A DNA stretch of 64,000 nucleotides from an uncultured Pelagibacteraceae bacterium (GCA_902617025.1 CACMVB010000003.1:106352-170351), one strand, 5' to 3'; shown: positions 17,039 to 25,579, counted from the first letter of the stretch. Notes: generated from the letters alone by a model not told the origin. Made by a program: numbers and translations.

Positions 17039-18075
17039 TAAGCTTTCATTTTTACTTGAACACCAAAGAAGCCTGTTGGTTTGATCATTAAAACAACTAT
17101 CATTAGTAAAAAGGCGTATAAATCTTTGTGACTTCCAGAAATATAAAAAGATGAGGCTGTTTCAAATATTCCAACTGTAAAACCTCCAACTATTGCACCA
17201 GGCAGATTACCAAAACCACCTACGACCGCAGCAGCGAAAGCTTTCATAAGAATGATATAACCCATGAATACAACAACTTGATAAGTTGGGCCTACTAAAG
17301 TTCCTCCAATACCTGCTATGGCACAAGCAATACCAAAAATAATTGATATGTATAGTGGTACATTTATCCCAACCAGATTTGAAACATCTTTGGAGTATGC
17401 TACAGCTCTGATACCTAATCCCATTTTTGTTTTATTTAAAAAGAACCAAAGACCTGCAGCTACAGATAAACCAACTACAATCATCCAAATATAAGTAATC
17501 GGTAAAAATAGTCCTCCAATTTCCATTGGCAAACCTAATTCAGCAGGGAAAGGTTTTGCTACTGGATTCCAAATTAAATAAGCAACATTAATTAAAACTA
17601 CTGAAAGACCAAATCCACATATGATTATTCCCATTCCAGCTACTGTGTAACCACCACCTTTTTTTGTTAGCGGTCTTAAGAAAACTCTTTCAATAAAAAC
17701 CCCAAATAAACCCATTGAAACAAAGGCTGTAAATAAACAAACGACATAAATTATCCAACCATAAGCATCAGGAAATATATTAAAAATCCAATCTTGATTT
17801 CCCAAAAGATTAAACATGGTAAGACCGGCAAAAGCACCTATCATGAAAAATTCGCCGTGAGAAAAATTAACTACATCTAGACCTGTGTAGATTAAGGAAA
17901 TTCCAAGTGCTACTAAGCCGTAAATAATACCAACAGAAAGACCAATTGTTAAAACTGATTTTAGCGATTCAATATTCATATCGGGGCTATTCACACACCA
18001 ACCGATATAGAGAAGCACAAATGTTCCGAATATGATATTTTCACCTTTTTTTCCAATTCTCAGTTTATTAAACAT
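17038..18075 (-). CDS. livH: Branched-chain amino acid-type ABC transporter permease LivH
   Basis: First inner-membrane permease of a hydrophobic-amino-acid-type (HAAT) ABC importer. I place the start at ATG 18075, with GGAGG 11 nt upstream, not at the track's TTG 18093. The 345-aa product contains about eight hydrophobic segments and the LivH-typical blocks GLALGISLIYTGLDVVNFSHGEF-like (here VALGISLIYTGL and VNFSHGEFFM) and the EAA-like loop VAYSKDVSNLVGIN. It overlaps livF by 8 nt. The transported solute need not be an amino acid: HAAT systems also import aromatic acids, amides and urea. Confidence 0.9.
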   Translation of the reverse strand: MFNKLRIGKKGENIIFGTFVLLYIGWCVNSPDMNIESLKSVLTIGLSVGIIYGLVALGISLIYTGLDVVNFSHGEFFMIGAFAGLTMFNLLGNQDWIFNIFPDAYGWIIYVVCLFTAFVSMGLFGVFIERVFLRPLTKKGGGYTVAGMGIIICGFGLSVVLINVAYLIWNPVAKPFPAELGLPMEIGGLFLPITYIWMIVVGLSVAAGLWFFLNKTKMGLGIRAVAYSKDVSNLVGINVPLYISIIFGIACAIAGIGGTLVGPTYQVVVFMGYIILMKAFAAAVVGGFGNLPGAIVGGFTVGIFETASSFYISGSHKDLYAFLLMIVVLMIKPTGFFGVQVKMKA

Positions 18076-18787
18076 TGGCTTTAGTCCCTCCAAGATATGA
18101 CTCTTTTACACTTTCATCGTACATTAATTTCTTACTATCGCCTTCAACATTGATCACACCGTCTTTAATTACATATCCGTAATCAGCAAGTAATAATGCC
18201 ATCCTAACATTTTGTTCAACGACTAGAACTGTTAATCCATCTTGTCTAATTCTATTAATATTTTTAAAAATATCTAAAACAATTTGAGGCGCTAAAGCAG
18301 CACTAGGTTCGTCTAGCATTATCATTTTAGGATTAGACATTAATCCTCTTCCAATACATAACATTTGCAGCTCTCCACCTGATAAAGTTGCAGCCAACTG
18401 ATCTTTTCTCTCATTTAATCTTGGAAAATAGTTATAAACCTTTTCTAAATTATCTAAAAGTTGTTGTTTGCTTTTTAAAATAAAGCCGCCCAATTTTAAA
18501 TTTTCAGTGACAGACATTGCAGGGAAAACATCCTTTCCTTGAGTTACTTGCACTAATCCTTTTCCAACTATTTCGTGAGCAGGCAAGTTTTGAATTTGTT
18601 CACCATTAAATTCGATCGTACCTTTCCATGATCTAATTAATCCAGATGCAGCTCTTAGAATTGTTGATTTGCCTGTTCCATTACCACCGAGCAATGCAAC
18701 TATAGATTGTTTTTCAACTTTCATATTAGCTCCATTTAAAATTTGCACCGAGCCATATCCAGAAATAAGTTGATTAATCTTAAGCAA
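18068..18787 (-). CDS. livF: Branched-chain amino acid-type ABC transporter ATP-binding protein LivF
   Basis: Cytoplasmic ATPase of the HAAT importer, 239 aa. Walker A is GGNGTGKST (about 34-42), the signature LSGGELQ is at about 138, Walker B is MIMLDEPSAAL, and the VVEQN switch region has Gln in place of His, as is usual for LivF. This gene heads the minus-strand block livF-livH-panE-ligase-crotonase and diverges from livK across about 110 bp. Its partner ATPase livG lies on the other strand at 22 kb, so the transporter is split into two divergent operons. Confidence 0.92.
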   Translation of the reverse strand: MLKINQLISGYGSVQILNGANMKVEKQSIVALLGGNGTGKSTILRAASGLIRSWKGTIEFNGEQIQNLPAHEIVGKGLVQVTQGKDVFPAMSVTENLKLGGFILKSKQQLLDNLEKVYNYFPRLNERKDQLAATLSGGELQMLCIGRGLMSNPKMIMLDEPSAALAPQIVLDIFKNINRIRQDGLTVLVVEQNVRMALLLADYGYVIKDGVINVEGDSKKLMYDESVKESYLGGTKANV

Positions 18788-18898
18788 TTATCCTCCAATT
18801 TTTTTTTCTGATTTACCAAAAATGTAACTATTAGTCATAGACATTATAACTATTATTTTATAGCCTTAGCAACAATTAAATAACAAATGGGGGAAATA
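18788..18898. promoter_or_regulatory. Divergent livF/livK intergenic promoter region
   Basis: These 111 bp separate the two divergent halves of the transporter cluster and must hold both promoters. I can see a TAGACA element (18838-18843) followed by a very AT-rich stretch, which would suit a plus-strand promoter, but no -10 at good spacing, so I do not assign one. The strong ribosome-binding site GGGGGA ends 5 nt before the livK ATG at 18899 and decides that start over ATG 18887. No operator palindrome was obvious. Confidence 0.4.
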
Positions 18899-20089
18899 AT
18901 GAATAAACTTAAATTTGTTTTTTCAGCAATTGTCTTTTCCGCAGGTTTAGTAATCACAACTTTAGCTCAAGCAGAAACAATCAAAATTGGTGTTTCTTTT
19001 AGAATGCTATCAGATGTTGGTTATAAACACGGAGAGTTAATTACTGATACTGTTGCAAAGTGGAATAAAGAAGGCACTATCAACGGTCAAAAAATCGACT
19101 TAACACTTTATAACGATGAGTGTAAATCTGAAAAAGGTGTAGCAAACGCAACAAAACTTGCTTACCAAGATAAAGTTCACGTTATAATTGGATCTAGCTG
19201 TAGTTCTGTAACATTACCTATGGTACCTGTTTCAGCTAAAGCTAAAGTTCCACAAATCATACCTCACTCAACAAATGCTGACATTACTAAAAAAGGTAGT
19301 GAATACATTTTTAGAGTACCTGTATCATCAAGATTTTACAAAATCGTACAAGGTAAATTTACTGCAGAAAATCAAGGTACTAAGATAGCGTATATCTATG
19401 GTCCAGATGCTGCTGGTAAAGATTTTGCATTATCTTTAGCTGATTACATGAGAGAGAACTACAACGTTGAGCCAACTTATATGGTTCAATCTGGAGAAAA
19501 AGAAACTGACTTTAGAAGTTACTTAACTAAAGCTAAAGCTACTAATCCAGAAGTTCTTGTAATTTCAGCTTTATTGGATGAAACAGTTAGAGGACTTGTA
19601 CAATCGTATGAAGTTGGAATACCAAAATCTGTTCACAGAGTAACAGCTTCTATTGGTTCTAAAGTAGAGATACCAATAAATGCTGGTTCTGCTGCAAAAG
19701 GTGTAACTTTCTCAGCTGCATTCGCTGCATCTGACACTAGACCTGTAGCTAAGAAATTTGTGAAAATGGTAAAAGACAAATATGGTGTTGTACCTGGTCA
19801 CGACTTTTCACAAATGATGGACTTACTAGATATTCTAGAGATAGCTCTTAAAAAAGTTAAATTCACTGGAGATTTAGCAGCTGACAGAAATAAAGTTAGA
19901 GACGCAATTGCTGCGACAACTGACTTTAGAGGTTTAGCTTCTGGTCCAATCAATTTCTGTAAATCAGGAACGCCTGAGTGTAGAGATGGTAACAGAACTC
20001 CTGTTATGATTGAGTACACTAAAGGTGGAAAAAACTTTAAGACAAAAGTTGCTGGTACTGTAACATTTAATGCTAGCGCTGGTTTATAA
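18899..20089 (+). CDS. livK: Branched-chain amino acid-type ABC transporter substrate-binding protein LivK-like
   Basis: Periplasmic solute receptor (type I fold, Peripl_BP_6), about 396 aa from the ATG at 18899. The signal peptide ends near TLAQA-ET. The receptor follows with IGVSFRM, the IIGSSCSSVT ligand-lobe loop (the GSxSS-like element that contacts ligand carboxylates in this family), ISALLDETVRGL and a C-terminal lobe. The track start (ATG 18887) would add four residues, but the GGGGGA Shine-Dalgarno overlaps it. A strong terminator follows. The codon choices look more regular than in neighbouring genes, consistent with high expression. The ligand is unknown; neighbours suggest an organic acid. 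Confidence 0.88.
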   Translation: MNKLKFVFSAIVFSAGLVITTLAQAETIKIGVSFRMLSDVGYKHGELITDTVAKWNKEGTINGQKIDLTLYNDECKSEKGVANATKLAYQDKVHVIIGSSCSSVTLPMVPVSAKAKVPQIIPHSTNADITKKGSEYIFRVPVSSRFYKIVQGKFTAENQGTKIAYIYGPDAAGKDFALSLADYMRENYNVEPTYMVQSGEKETDFRSYLTKAKATNPEVLVISALLDETVRGLVQSYEVGIPKSVHRVTASIGSKVEIPINAGSAAKGVTFSAAFAASDTRPVAKKFVKMVKDKYGVVPGHDFSQMMDLLDILEIALKKVKFTGDLAADRNKVRDAIAATTDFRGLASGPINFCKSGTPECRDGNRTPVMIEYTKGGKNFKTKVAGTVTFNASAGL

Positions 20090-20105
20090 TAGTTAAAAAA
20101 ATTGT

Positions 20106-20136
20106 GAGCGGTAGGTAAAACTACCGCTCTTTTTTT
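20106..20136 (+). terminator. Rho-independent terminator after livK
   Basis: A perfect 9-bp stem, GAGCGGTAG / CTACCGCTC, around a GTAAAA loop is followed directly by seven T residues. It lies 16 nt after the livK stop and upstream of the next gene in the same direction. It is therefore likely to act as a partial terminator that keeps the binding protein expressed above livM and livG. Confidence 0.93.
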
Positions 20137-20152
20137 CAAGGAAACCACAAAA

Positions 20153-21019
20153 ATGATAAACGTTAATAAATTGAAGAAAGTAAAAAGCAACTTTCCTGTA
20201 ATGGTTGGCAAAGGCGCTATTTCAAAAAAAGATTGTGAAAAACTTATACACGAAATTCGAAATGCAAAATCATTTGATGATTTAATACAAGGTGGCAGAA
20301 ATAGAATTAACAAAGGGTCAAGTAATTTTAAAAATTATTTAAAAAAATCAAAATTATCTAACAAATTATATAAACAATTTAATAGCCAATCTTTTTACAA
20401 AAAAGTTGAAAATAGATTTAAAAAAACTTTTAAGGATTACGGATGGTCAAATGCATACTTGCCTAGCAAATTTTTGAGGGAAAAATTTACAAATAAAAAA
20501 TTGATGAATTCAAAAGAATTAATGAAAATGTTAGGTAAAACTTATAAAAACCCGAATGTAAATTTAGACATAGATTTTTCTGTTTCAAGGGGCGGATATA
20601 GGTTAAGGCCGCACAGAGATGATGTAACACGACTTTATAATTTTCTTATTTATTTAAACGATATACCAAAAAAAAATGGCGGAGCTTTATCAATTTTTAA
20701 AAAGAAAACTGATATGAAATATAGAAAAAGTTTTAAAAGATTTCCTGGTATTTCTGAACTAGCAAAAGTTAAAGAATTTACTCCGTCAAAAGGGAGTGTA
20801 ATTTTTTTCCAATCTACACCTAACTCTTACCATGGTGTATCTTTATTTAGAGAAATCAAAGGCAAAAAAAGATTTTTCATTTATGGAAGTTATGCTTTAA
20901 GTAAACCTGTTGTATGGAGATATAAAAACGTAAGCTATTTACCTAAAATTAAAAAAACAAACAAAAGAATGCTCACATCTTCACATGACTCAGATTATTT
21001 AATGAGAGAAGTTGGATAA
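20153..21019 (+). CDS. 2OG-Fe(II) oxygenase-superfamily protein
   Basis: Predicted 2-oxoglutarate- and iron-dependent dioxygenase of 288 aa. The double-stranded beta-helix core carries the HxD iron motif in RPHRDD (His about 154, Asp about 156), the distal iron His in NSYHGV (about 227) and a basic 2OG-binding region in GKKRFFIYGSY. The N-terminal 90 residues are lysine-rich and not recognised. An AAGGA ribosome site precedes the ATG. It lies between livK and livM (stop/start overlap TAATG with livM), so it is built into the importer operon and may hydroxylate the imported compound. That role is inference. Prolyl-hydroxylase-like proteins share this layout. Confidence 0.78.
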   Translation: MINVNKLKKVKSNFPVMVGKGAISKKDCEKLIHEIRNAKSFDDLIQGGRNRINKGSSNFKNYLKKSKLSNKLYKQFNSQSFYKKVENRFKKTFKDYGWSNAYLPSKFLREKFTNKKLMNSKELMKMLGKTYKNPNVNLDIDFSVSRGGYRLRPHRDDVTRLYNFLIYLNDIPKKNGGALSIFKKKTDMKYRKSFKRFPGISELAKVKEFTPSKGSVIFFQSTPNSYHGVSLFREIKGKKRFFIYGSYALSKPVVWRYKNVSYLPKIKKTNKRMLTSSHDSDYLMREVG

Positions 21020-22011
21020 TGGAAAAATTTAAATCGATTATCAGAGATTATCCTTTTATTGCTTTTATTATAGCTTTCATCATCTTAGCTTTTGTACCGT
21101 CAGTAGTTTTCACGGATGTTTATCAGTCACATTTAGCTACTTTAATATTTGTGAATATTGTGGTTGCCGCAGGACTAAACATTGTTAAGGGTTATTGCGG
21201 TCAAGTTACAGTTGGACACGTTGGCTTATTTGCAGTTGGTTCTTATACCGCTGGAACATTGTTTTTATATTTAGGACTTGGTTTTTGGGCAACTTTACCC
21301 ATAGCCATAATAGTTACTGCGTTTTTTGGAGTAGCAATGGGAATTCCATCTTTTAGATTGGAAGGTCCTTATTTAGCCTTAGCGACACTGGGAGGAGGTG
21401 AGGCAATAAGATTATTTATTGAAAACGGAAATTTTTTTAGATCCACATTTGGTATTTCTGATATTCCAACACCTTCTTTAATGGGTTACAACTTCGACTC
21501 TCCGGATAGATATTATTTCATCTCAATGACAATAATGATTATAGCGGTTTACTTCTCATTCAGTATTTTAAGATCTGGAGTTGGAAGAGCATTTATGTCT
21601 ATCAGAGAGGATCCAATTTGTGCTGCAGCCGCTGGAATTAATGTAAAAAAATATAAAATCTTAGCTTTTATTTTGAGCGCTATGTTCGCTGGTGCGGCAG
21701 GTGCAGTTTATGCTCACATGCCTCCAGGATACATACATCCTAATAATTACACAGTTATAGAAATGGTAACTTTCTTAGCTATGGTTGTCCTAGGAGGTCT
21801 CGGCCATATTTGGGGTGGAATTATTGGAGCTATAGTAATTACAATTGTTTATGACTTAACTAGACCATTATATAAATATCAACTTTTAATATTTGGTTTA
21901 ACAATAGTCTTAACTATTTTATTTATGCCTAAGGGTTTAGGCGGTTTTATTGACAGATATTTCTTAGAAAAGAGATTTAAAAAGAAAACTGGAACAGAAA
22001 AAACAACATGA
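21019..22011 (+). CDS. livM: Branched-chain amino acid-type ABC transporter permease LivM
   Basis: Second permease of the HAAT importer, 330 aa with about eight to ten hydrophobic segments. LivM-typical blocks are GLNIVKGYCGQVTVGHVGLFAVG near 60-75 (quoted parts GYCGQVTVGH), FRLEGPYLALATLGGGEA, SIREDPICAAAAGINV (the EAA-type ATPase-contact loop) and the C-terminal GGLGHIWGGIIGA. It overlaps the oxygenase gene upstream by one base and livG downstream by 4 nt. Confidence 0.92.
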   Translation: MEKFKSIIRDYPFIAFIIAFIILAFVPSVVFTDVYQSHLATLIFVNIVVAAGLNIVKGYCGQVTVGHVGLFAVGSYTAGTLFLYLGLGFWATLPIAIIVTAFFGVAMGIPSFRLEGPYLALATLGGGEAIRLFIENGNFFRSTFGISDIPTPSLMGYNFDSPDRYYFISMTIMIIAVYFSFSILRSGVGRAFMSIREDPICAAAAGINVKKYKILAFILSAMFAGAAGAVYAHMPPGYIHPNNYTVIEMVTFLAMVVLGGLGHIWGGIIGAIVITIVYDLTRPLYKYQLLIFGLTIVLTILFMPKGLGGFIDRYFLEKRFKKKTGTEKTT

Positions 22012-22805
22012 TTTTAAAAACTAAACAATTATCTAAATCATTTGGTGGCTTGAAAGCTATAAATAAAGTTGATTTTGAACTTCCAAAAAATGAAATTAGA
22101 GGAATAATTGGACCCAATGGCTCAGGCAAAAGTACATTTTTTAATTTAGTTTCAGGAATCTATGATAGCGATCCTGGAAGCTATATTGAGTTTGATGGTC
22201 ATGATATTACTTTTGCACCTCCACATGAGATTGCTAGCTATGGTTTATCAAGAACGTTCCAATTACTAAGACTTTACCAAGATATGACAGTTATAGATAA
22301 TGTTATGTCGGGATATCATACTAGAGTGCCTTACAAGTTTTTCGATGCAGTCATAGGAAGAAAAAAAATCTGGGATCAAGAAAGAGCTATCAAAGAAGAA
22401 ATGATGGAACTTCTTTCTTTTGTGGGATTAGCAGACTATGCAGAGCTAAACGCTAGTGAGCTTTCTGGAGGTCAGAGAAGATTATTAGTTTTAGCAAGAG
22501 CAATCGCTATGAAACCAAAATTATTAATGTTAGACGAACCAGCCGCAGGTTTATCTCCAGTCAATGTAGACAATTTAATGAAAATTATAATGCAGCTGAA
22601 AGAAAAATATGGCCTTACTCTTATTATTATAGAGCATATTTTAAAAGTCGTAATGGATACTTGTAATTCAGTAACTGTTTTTGACCATGGTCAGAAAATT
22701 GCAGAGGGTACTCCAGCTCAAGTAAAAGATGACAATGCTGTAATCGAGGCGTATTTAGGTAAAAAAATGGACGATGAAGAGATGAGAAAAGCCCTTGCAG
22801 TCTAA
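22008..22805 (+). CDS. livG: Branched-chain amino acid-type ABC transporter ATP-binding protein LivG
   Basis: Partner ATPase of LivF, 265 aa. Walker A is GPNGSGKST (about 36-44), followed by the LivG-typical insert region near ARTFQL (here SRTFQLLRLYQDMTV), the signature LSGGQRR (about 150), Walker B LLMLDEPAAGLSP and a canonical switch His in IIEHI. The C-terminus ends with the Liv-type EAYLGKK motif. It completes the set livKHMGF, which is divided between the two strands of this region. Confidence 0.92.
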   Translation: MILKTKQLSKSFGGLKAINKVDFELPKNEIRGIIGPNGSGKSTFFNLVSGIYDSDPGSYIEFDGHDITFAPPHEIASYGLSRTFQLLRLYQDMTVIDNVMSGYHTRVPYKFFDAVIGRKKIWDQERAIKEEMMELLSFVGLADYAELNASELSGGQRRLLVLARAIAMKPKLLMLDEPAAGLSPVNVDNLMKIIMQLKEKYGLTLIIIEHILKVVMDTCNSVTVFDHGQKIAEGTPAQVKDDNAVIEAYLGKKMDDEEMRKALAV

Positions 22806-22843
22806 AATGAATTTGGTAATATTTTAACACTTAAATCGATTCA

Positions 22844-23827
22844 ATGGTTCAAAACATAAAAAAAATTTTTGAGAAACAAGGTTTCATAAAATTAAAGGGT
22901 GTTTTAGATTATAAAGAAGATTTAGAACCAATTTTAAATGATATGGCTTTTATCATGGATAGGCTTATTCATAGATTTGTTCCTAAAAGTGATAAAGTAA
23001 AAGTACTAAATTATGAGTTTAAGAAAAAATATTCATATTTGGTTTCTTTAGATATTCCTGAACTTGATCAATATTTTAACATAAGACTTCCTGAAAAAAA
23101 CATAAACGCTAATAGTGATTTTTTTGCGAGTCAATCAATATGGAATTTAATTAAAAATAAAAAGATTTTAGATAAGATTGAAAAAATTCTAGGTCCCGAG
23201 ATAGCTTCTAATCCTTGTCAAAATTCAAGAATTAAACAACCTGAAAAAGGTGTTGCAAAAAAGAATTTAAATGACGGCTTAGTTGGAAGAACACCTTGGC
23301 ATCAAGATGCTGGCGTTATGAATAAAAAAGGACAGAAGGGTACTGAATTAGTAACGTGTTGGATACCTTTTACAAAAACAAGAATAGAAAATGGTTGTAT
23401 GCTTGCTGTAAAAGAAAGTCATAAATTTGGACTTGTTAACCACGATTTTGGAAGTAAGGGACAAGTAGAAGTTAGAGGCAAAGAAATAATCGATAAATTA
23501 TCAACCGTGCCTCTTGAAGCTGATGTCGGCGATATAATATTGTTAAATAGATATCTACTTCATTGTTCACTACCAAATAAATCAAAAAATTTTAGAATAA
23601 GTATGGACTTGAGATATAATAAAGCAGGCCAACCCTCTGGAAGAGACCCATTACCTAATTTTATTGTCAAAAGCAAAAACAAAAATAAAATTAAAGTACA
23701 AAATTACAAACAATGGATAGCTTTATGGGAAAAAGCTAAAATAAAATGTATTCCAAGAAAATGGTCTTATAAATATCCTCTTCCTACTTTCAAAGGAACT
23801 AAAAGAGATTTAGCAAATATTATTTAA
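22844..23827 (+). CDS. Phytanoyl-CoA dioxygenase (PhyH)-family protein
   Basis: A second Fe(II)/2-oxoglutarate-dependent oxygenase, 327 aa. It begins with the PhyH-type FEKQGFIKLKGVL strand, carries the iron motif HxD in TPWHQDAG (His about 153) and the distal His in LLHCSLPN (about 240), and has a likely 2OG-binding Arg in FRISMDLRY. PhyH-like enzymes hydroxylate diverse small molecules, not only phytanoyl-CoA. It starts 38 nt after livG and overlaps the EamA gene by one base, so it belongs to the importer operon. The substrate is unknown. Confidence 0.83.
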   Translation: MVQNIKKIFEKQGFIKLKGVLDYKEDLEPILNDMAFIMDRLIHRFVPKSDKVKVLNYEFKKKYSYLVSLDIPELDQYFNIRLPEKNINANSDFFASQSIWNLIKNKKILDKIEKILGPEIASNPCQNSRIKQPEKGVAKKNLNDGLVGRTPWHQDAGVMNKKGQKGTELVTCWIPFTKTRIENGCMLAVKESHKFGLVNHDFGSKGQVEVRGKEIIDKLSTVPLEADVGDIILLNRYLLHCSLPNKSKNFRISMDLRYNKAGQPSGRDPLPNFIVKSKNKNKIKVQNYKQWIALWEKAKIKCIPRKWSYKYPLPTFKGTKRDLANII

Positions 23828-24753
23828 TGAATTCAAAATTATCGGAGAAGAATTATCTTCCCGAATTTTTTCTAGCTTGTCTTGGATATTTTTTATTTGT
23901 AACTCAAGATGCAATAGTAAAATATATTGCTGAAGATTACGACATAATACAGATAATTTTCGTCAACTCCTTGTTCGCTCTTATACCTATTATTTTGTAC
24001 ACCCAAACCCTCGACGGCTGGAAAGAATTAAAGGGTGCTAATTTAAAAATTCATTTTTTTAGAACTTTAACGATGGTATTAGCCGTTTTTTTTGCCTACA
24101 CAGGATTCTATTTATTACCAATGGTTACTATGTACAGTATTGTATTTTTAATACCATTATTAATTACCATCGGATCAGTTTTATTTTTAGGTGAAGTTGT
24201 TAGATGGAAAAGATTTACTGCTATAGTAATTGGTTTTATCGGAACACTTATTTCTATTAATCCTTTTGGAGCCGAAATTAATAGTTACGCATTTATAGCT
24301 TTGTTGTGCCCAATTTTTGCGTCTGCAAGTTATTTAATAGTAAGAAAATATGGTTATGAGGAGAGCTTGTTCTCATTTTTAATTTTCGGAAAAATTTTTA
24401 TGATATTGTTTTCTGGTATATTTGTATTCTTTGTTTTCAAAGAGATGACTTTTAATGATTTAGTGTTGAACGCTATTTCTGGAATTTCTAGAGGAACAGC
24501 CATGATATTTGTTATCAATGCTGCTAGACACCTGCCTGGAGCAATTTTTGGATCAATTTTATATACTCAAATTTTTGCAGGTGTATTTTTGGGTTATGTT
24601 GTTTTTAATGAGATACCTACAATTAATAATTATATAGGAAACTTAATAATAATTGCAGCAGGTGTATATATCGTTTTGAGAGAAGTAAAATTAAAGAAAA
24701 ACATTGTTACTTCAACAGCAAGACACCCAACTATTCCTATTAAAAAAGATTAA
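23827..24753 (+). CDS. EamA/DMT-family transporter
   Basis: Inner-membrane drug/metabolite-superfamily transporter of 308 aa with about ten hydrophobic segments forming two EamA repeats. The first ends in SINPFGAEI, and the second runs from ALLCPIFASASYLIV to NLIIIAAGVYIV. Members export amino acids, nucleosides or metabolites; the substrate is not readable here. It ends the plus-strand importer operon and is convergent with the PanB-like gene, with 4 nt of overlap at the stops. Confidence 0.85.
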   Translation: MNSKLSEKNYLPEFFLACLGYFLFVTQDAIVKYIAEDYDIIQIIFVNSLFALIPIILYTQTLDGWKELKGANLKIHFFRTLTMVLAVFFAYTGFYLLPMVTMYSIVFLIPLLITIGSVLFLGEVVRWKRFTAIVIGFIGTLISINPFGAEINSYAFIALLCPIFASASYLIVRKYGYEESLFSFLIFGKIFMILFSGIFVFFVFKEMTFNDLVLNAISGISRGTAMIFVINAARHLPGAIFGSILYTQIFAGVFLGYVVFNEIPTINNYIGNLIIIAAGVYIVLREVKLKKNIVTSTARHPTIPIKKD

Positions 24754-25562
24754 AGTTTCTTTTTAAAATTTTCTAGAATTTCTTCACTAACATTTACTGA
24801 ATTTTCAGGCCCAGGAAATTTCCCCTCTAAACTATCTTTGATAAATGCTTTTAAGGCTTTAACTCTTTCGATTTCAATTTCATCTTTCATCTTTTTTAAA
24901 TTTGTATAAGCTTTTGCATGTCTAGGAGACTTTTCTTGCTCTCCACAGATATCGTTCATGAATAGATACATAACATCAGCTTTTTTTCCAGATCCTAGAG
25001 ATACAGTTACAATACTCGTCCTTTTTGATATTTCCCCCATAATATTTTCAGGAATAACTTCACATTCGGCTGAAAAGGCCCCAGCATCCTCTAAACGTTT
25101 AAATTTTTTAAATAGTTCGTATGCTTCATCAGCAGTTTTACCTACAGCTCTTAGGCCACCAATCCATGTAGATTTTCTAGGAACCAAACCTAAATGACCC
25201 ATAACTGGAACATCTTCTTTTGCAAGCATAGAAACAACATCCATACTTCTGGCAGTCATAACCGCATCAGCACCATTCTCTAAAGCTTTAAAGGCTCCAC
25301 GTAAAACATCCTCGGCTGTAGGATAATTATGTAGTTCGAGTGCTGCCGTATAAAAAAGAGACTTGGATCCTTCCCGAACCTTCTTAACATTTGAAGCACT
25401 TCCTATTATCATGTCAAAACCTGCTTCTTCAGCTGCTTTTGCCTCTAATGAATTATTTGCAGTTACTTGTGTAAGAATTTTTTTTCCTTTAGCTTCAATA
25501 ATATCACCGACAGTGACAGTTCTTTTTGCAGGATTAGCTGCCCACGTATAAATATTTTTCAT
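24750..25562 (-). CDS. PanB-fold protein (ketopantoate hydroxymethyltransferase-like), metal ligands not conserved
   Basis: TIM-barrel protein of 270 aa in the PEP mutase/PanB superfamily. The PanB-like core is VMGHLGLVPRKS (about 120), followed by GGLRAVGKTADEAYELF and AGAFSAECEVIPE. The last block keeps the glutamate aligned with PanB's catalytic Glu. The PanB metal-site residues do not align: the VGDSLG aspartate is replaced in IIGSASN, the LADLPF aspartate by Ala, and the KIEGG Lys/Glu by VMTARS. A PanB activity is therefore doubtful. It lies 17 nt downstream of the C11orf54-like gene on the same strand, and the two are probably co-expressed. Confidence 0.75.
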   Translation of the reverse strand: MKNIYTWAANPAKRTVTVGDIIEAKGKKILTQVTANNSLEAKAAEEAGFDMIIGSASNVKKVREGSKSLFYTAALELHNYPTAEDVLRGAFKALENGADAVMTARSMDVVSMLAKEDVPVMGHLGLVPRKSTWIGGLRAVGKTADEAYELFKKFKRLEDAGAFSAECEVIPENIMGEISKRTSIVTVSLGSGKKADVMYLFMNDICGEQEKSPRHAKAYTNLKKMKDEIEIERVKALKAFIKDSLEGKFPGPENSVNVSEEILENFKKKL

Positions 25563-25579
25563 ATTTATATTTAATCAAA

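Noticed and set aside
18788-18898. Specific -35/-10 promoter upstream of livK
   Set aside because: TAGACA is present but no -10 box at acceptable spacing could be assigned by eye.
19798-20313. 171-aa minus-strand ORF across the livK 3' end
   Set aside because: It runs through the livK coding sequence and its terminator hairpin and has no recognisable domain.
16094-25562. panE-like plus panB-like genes as a pantothenate pathway
   Set aside because: They are in different operons, the PanB-fold protein lacks the metal ligands and the PanE-like protein has active-site substitutions, so a joint role in pantothenate synthesis is not supported.
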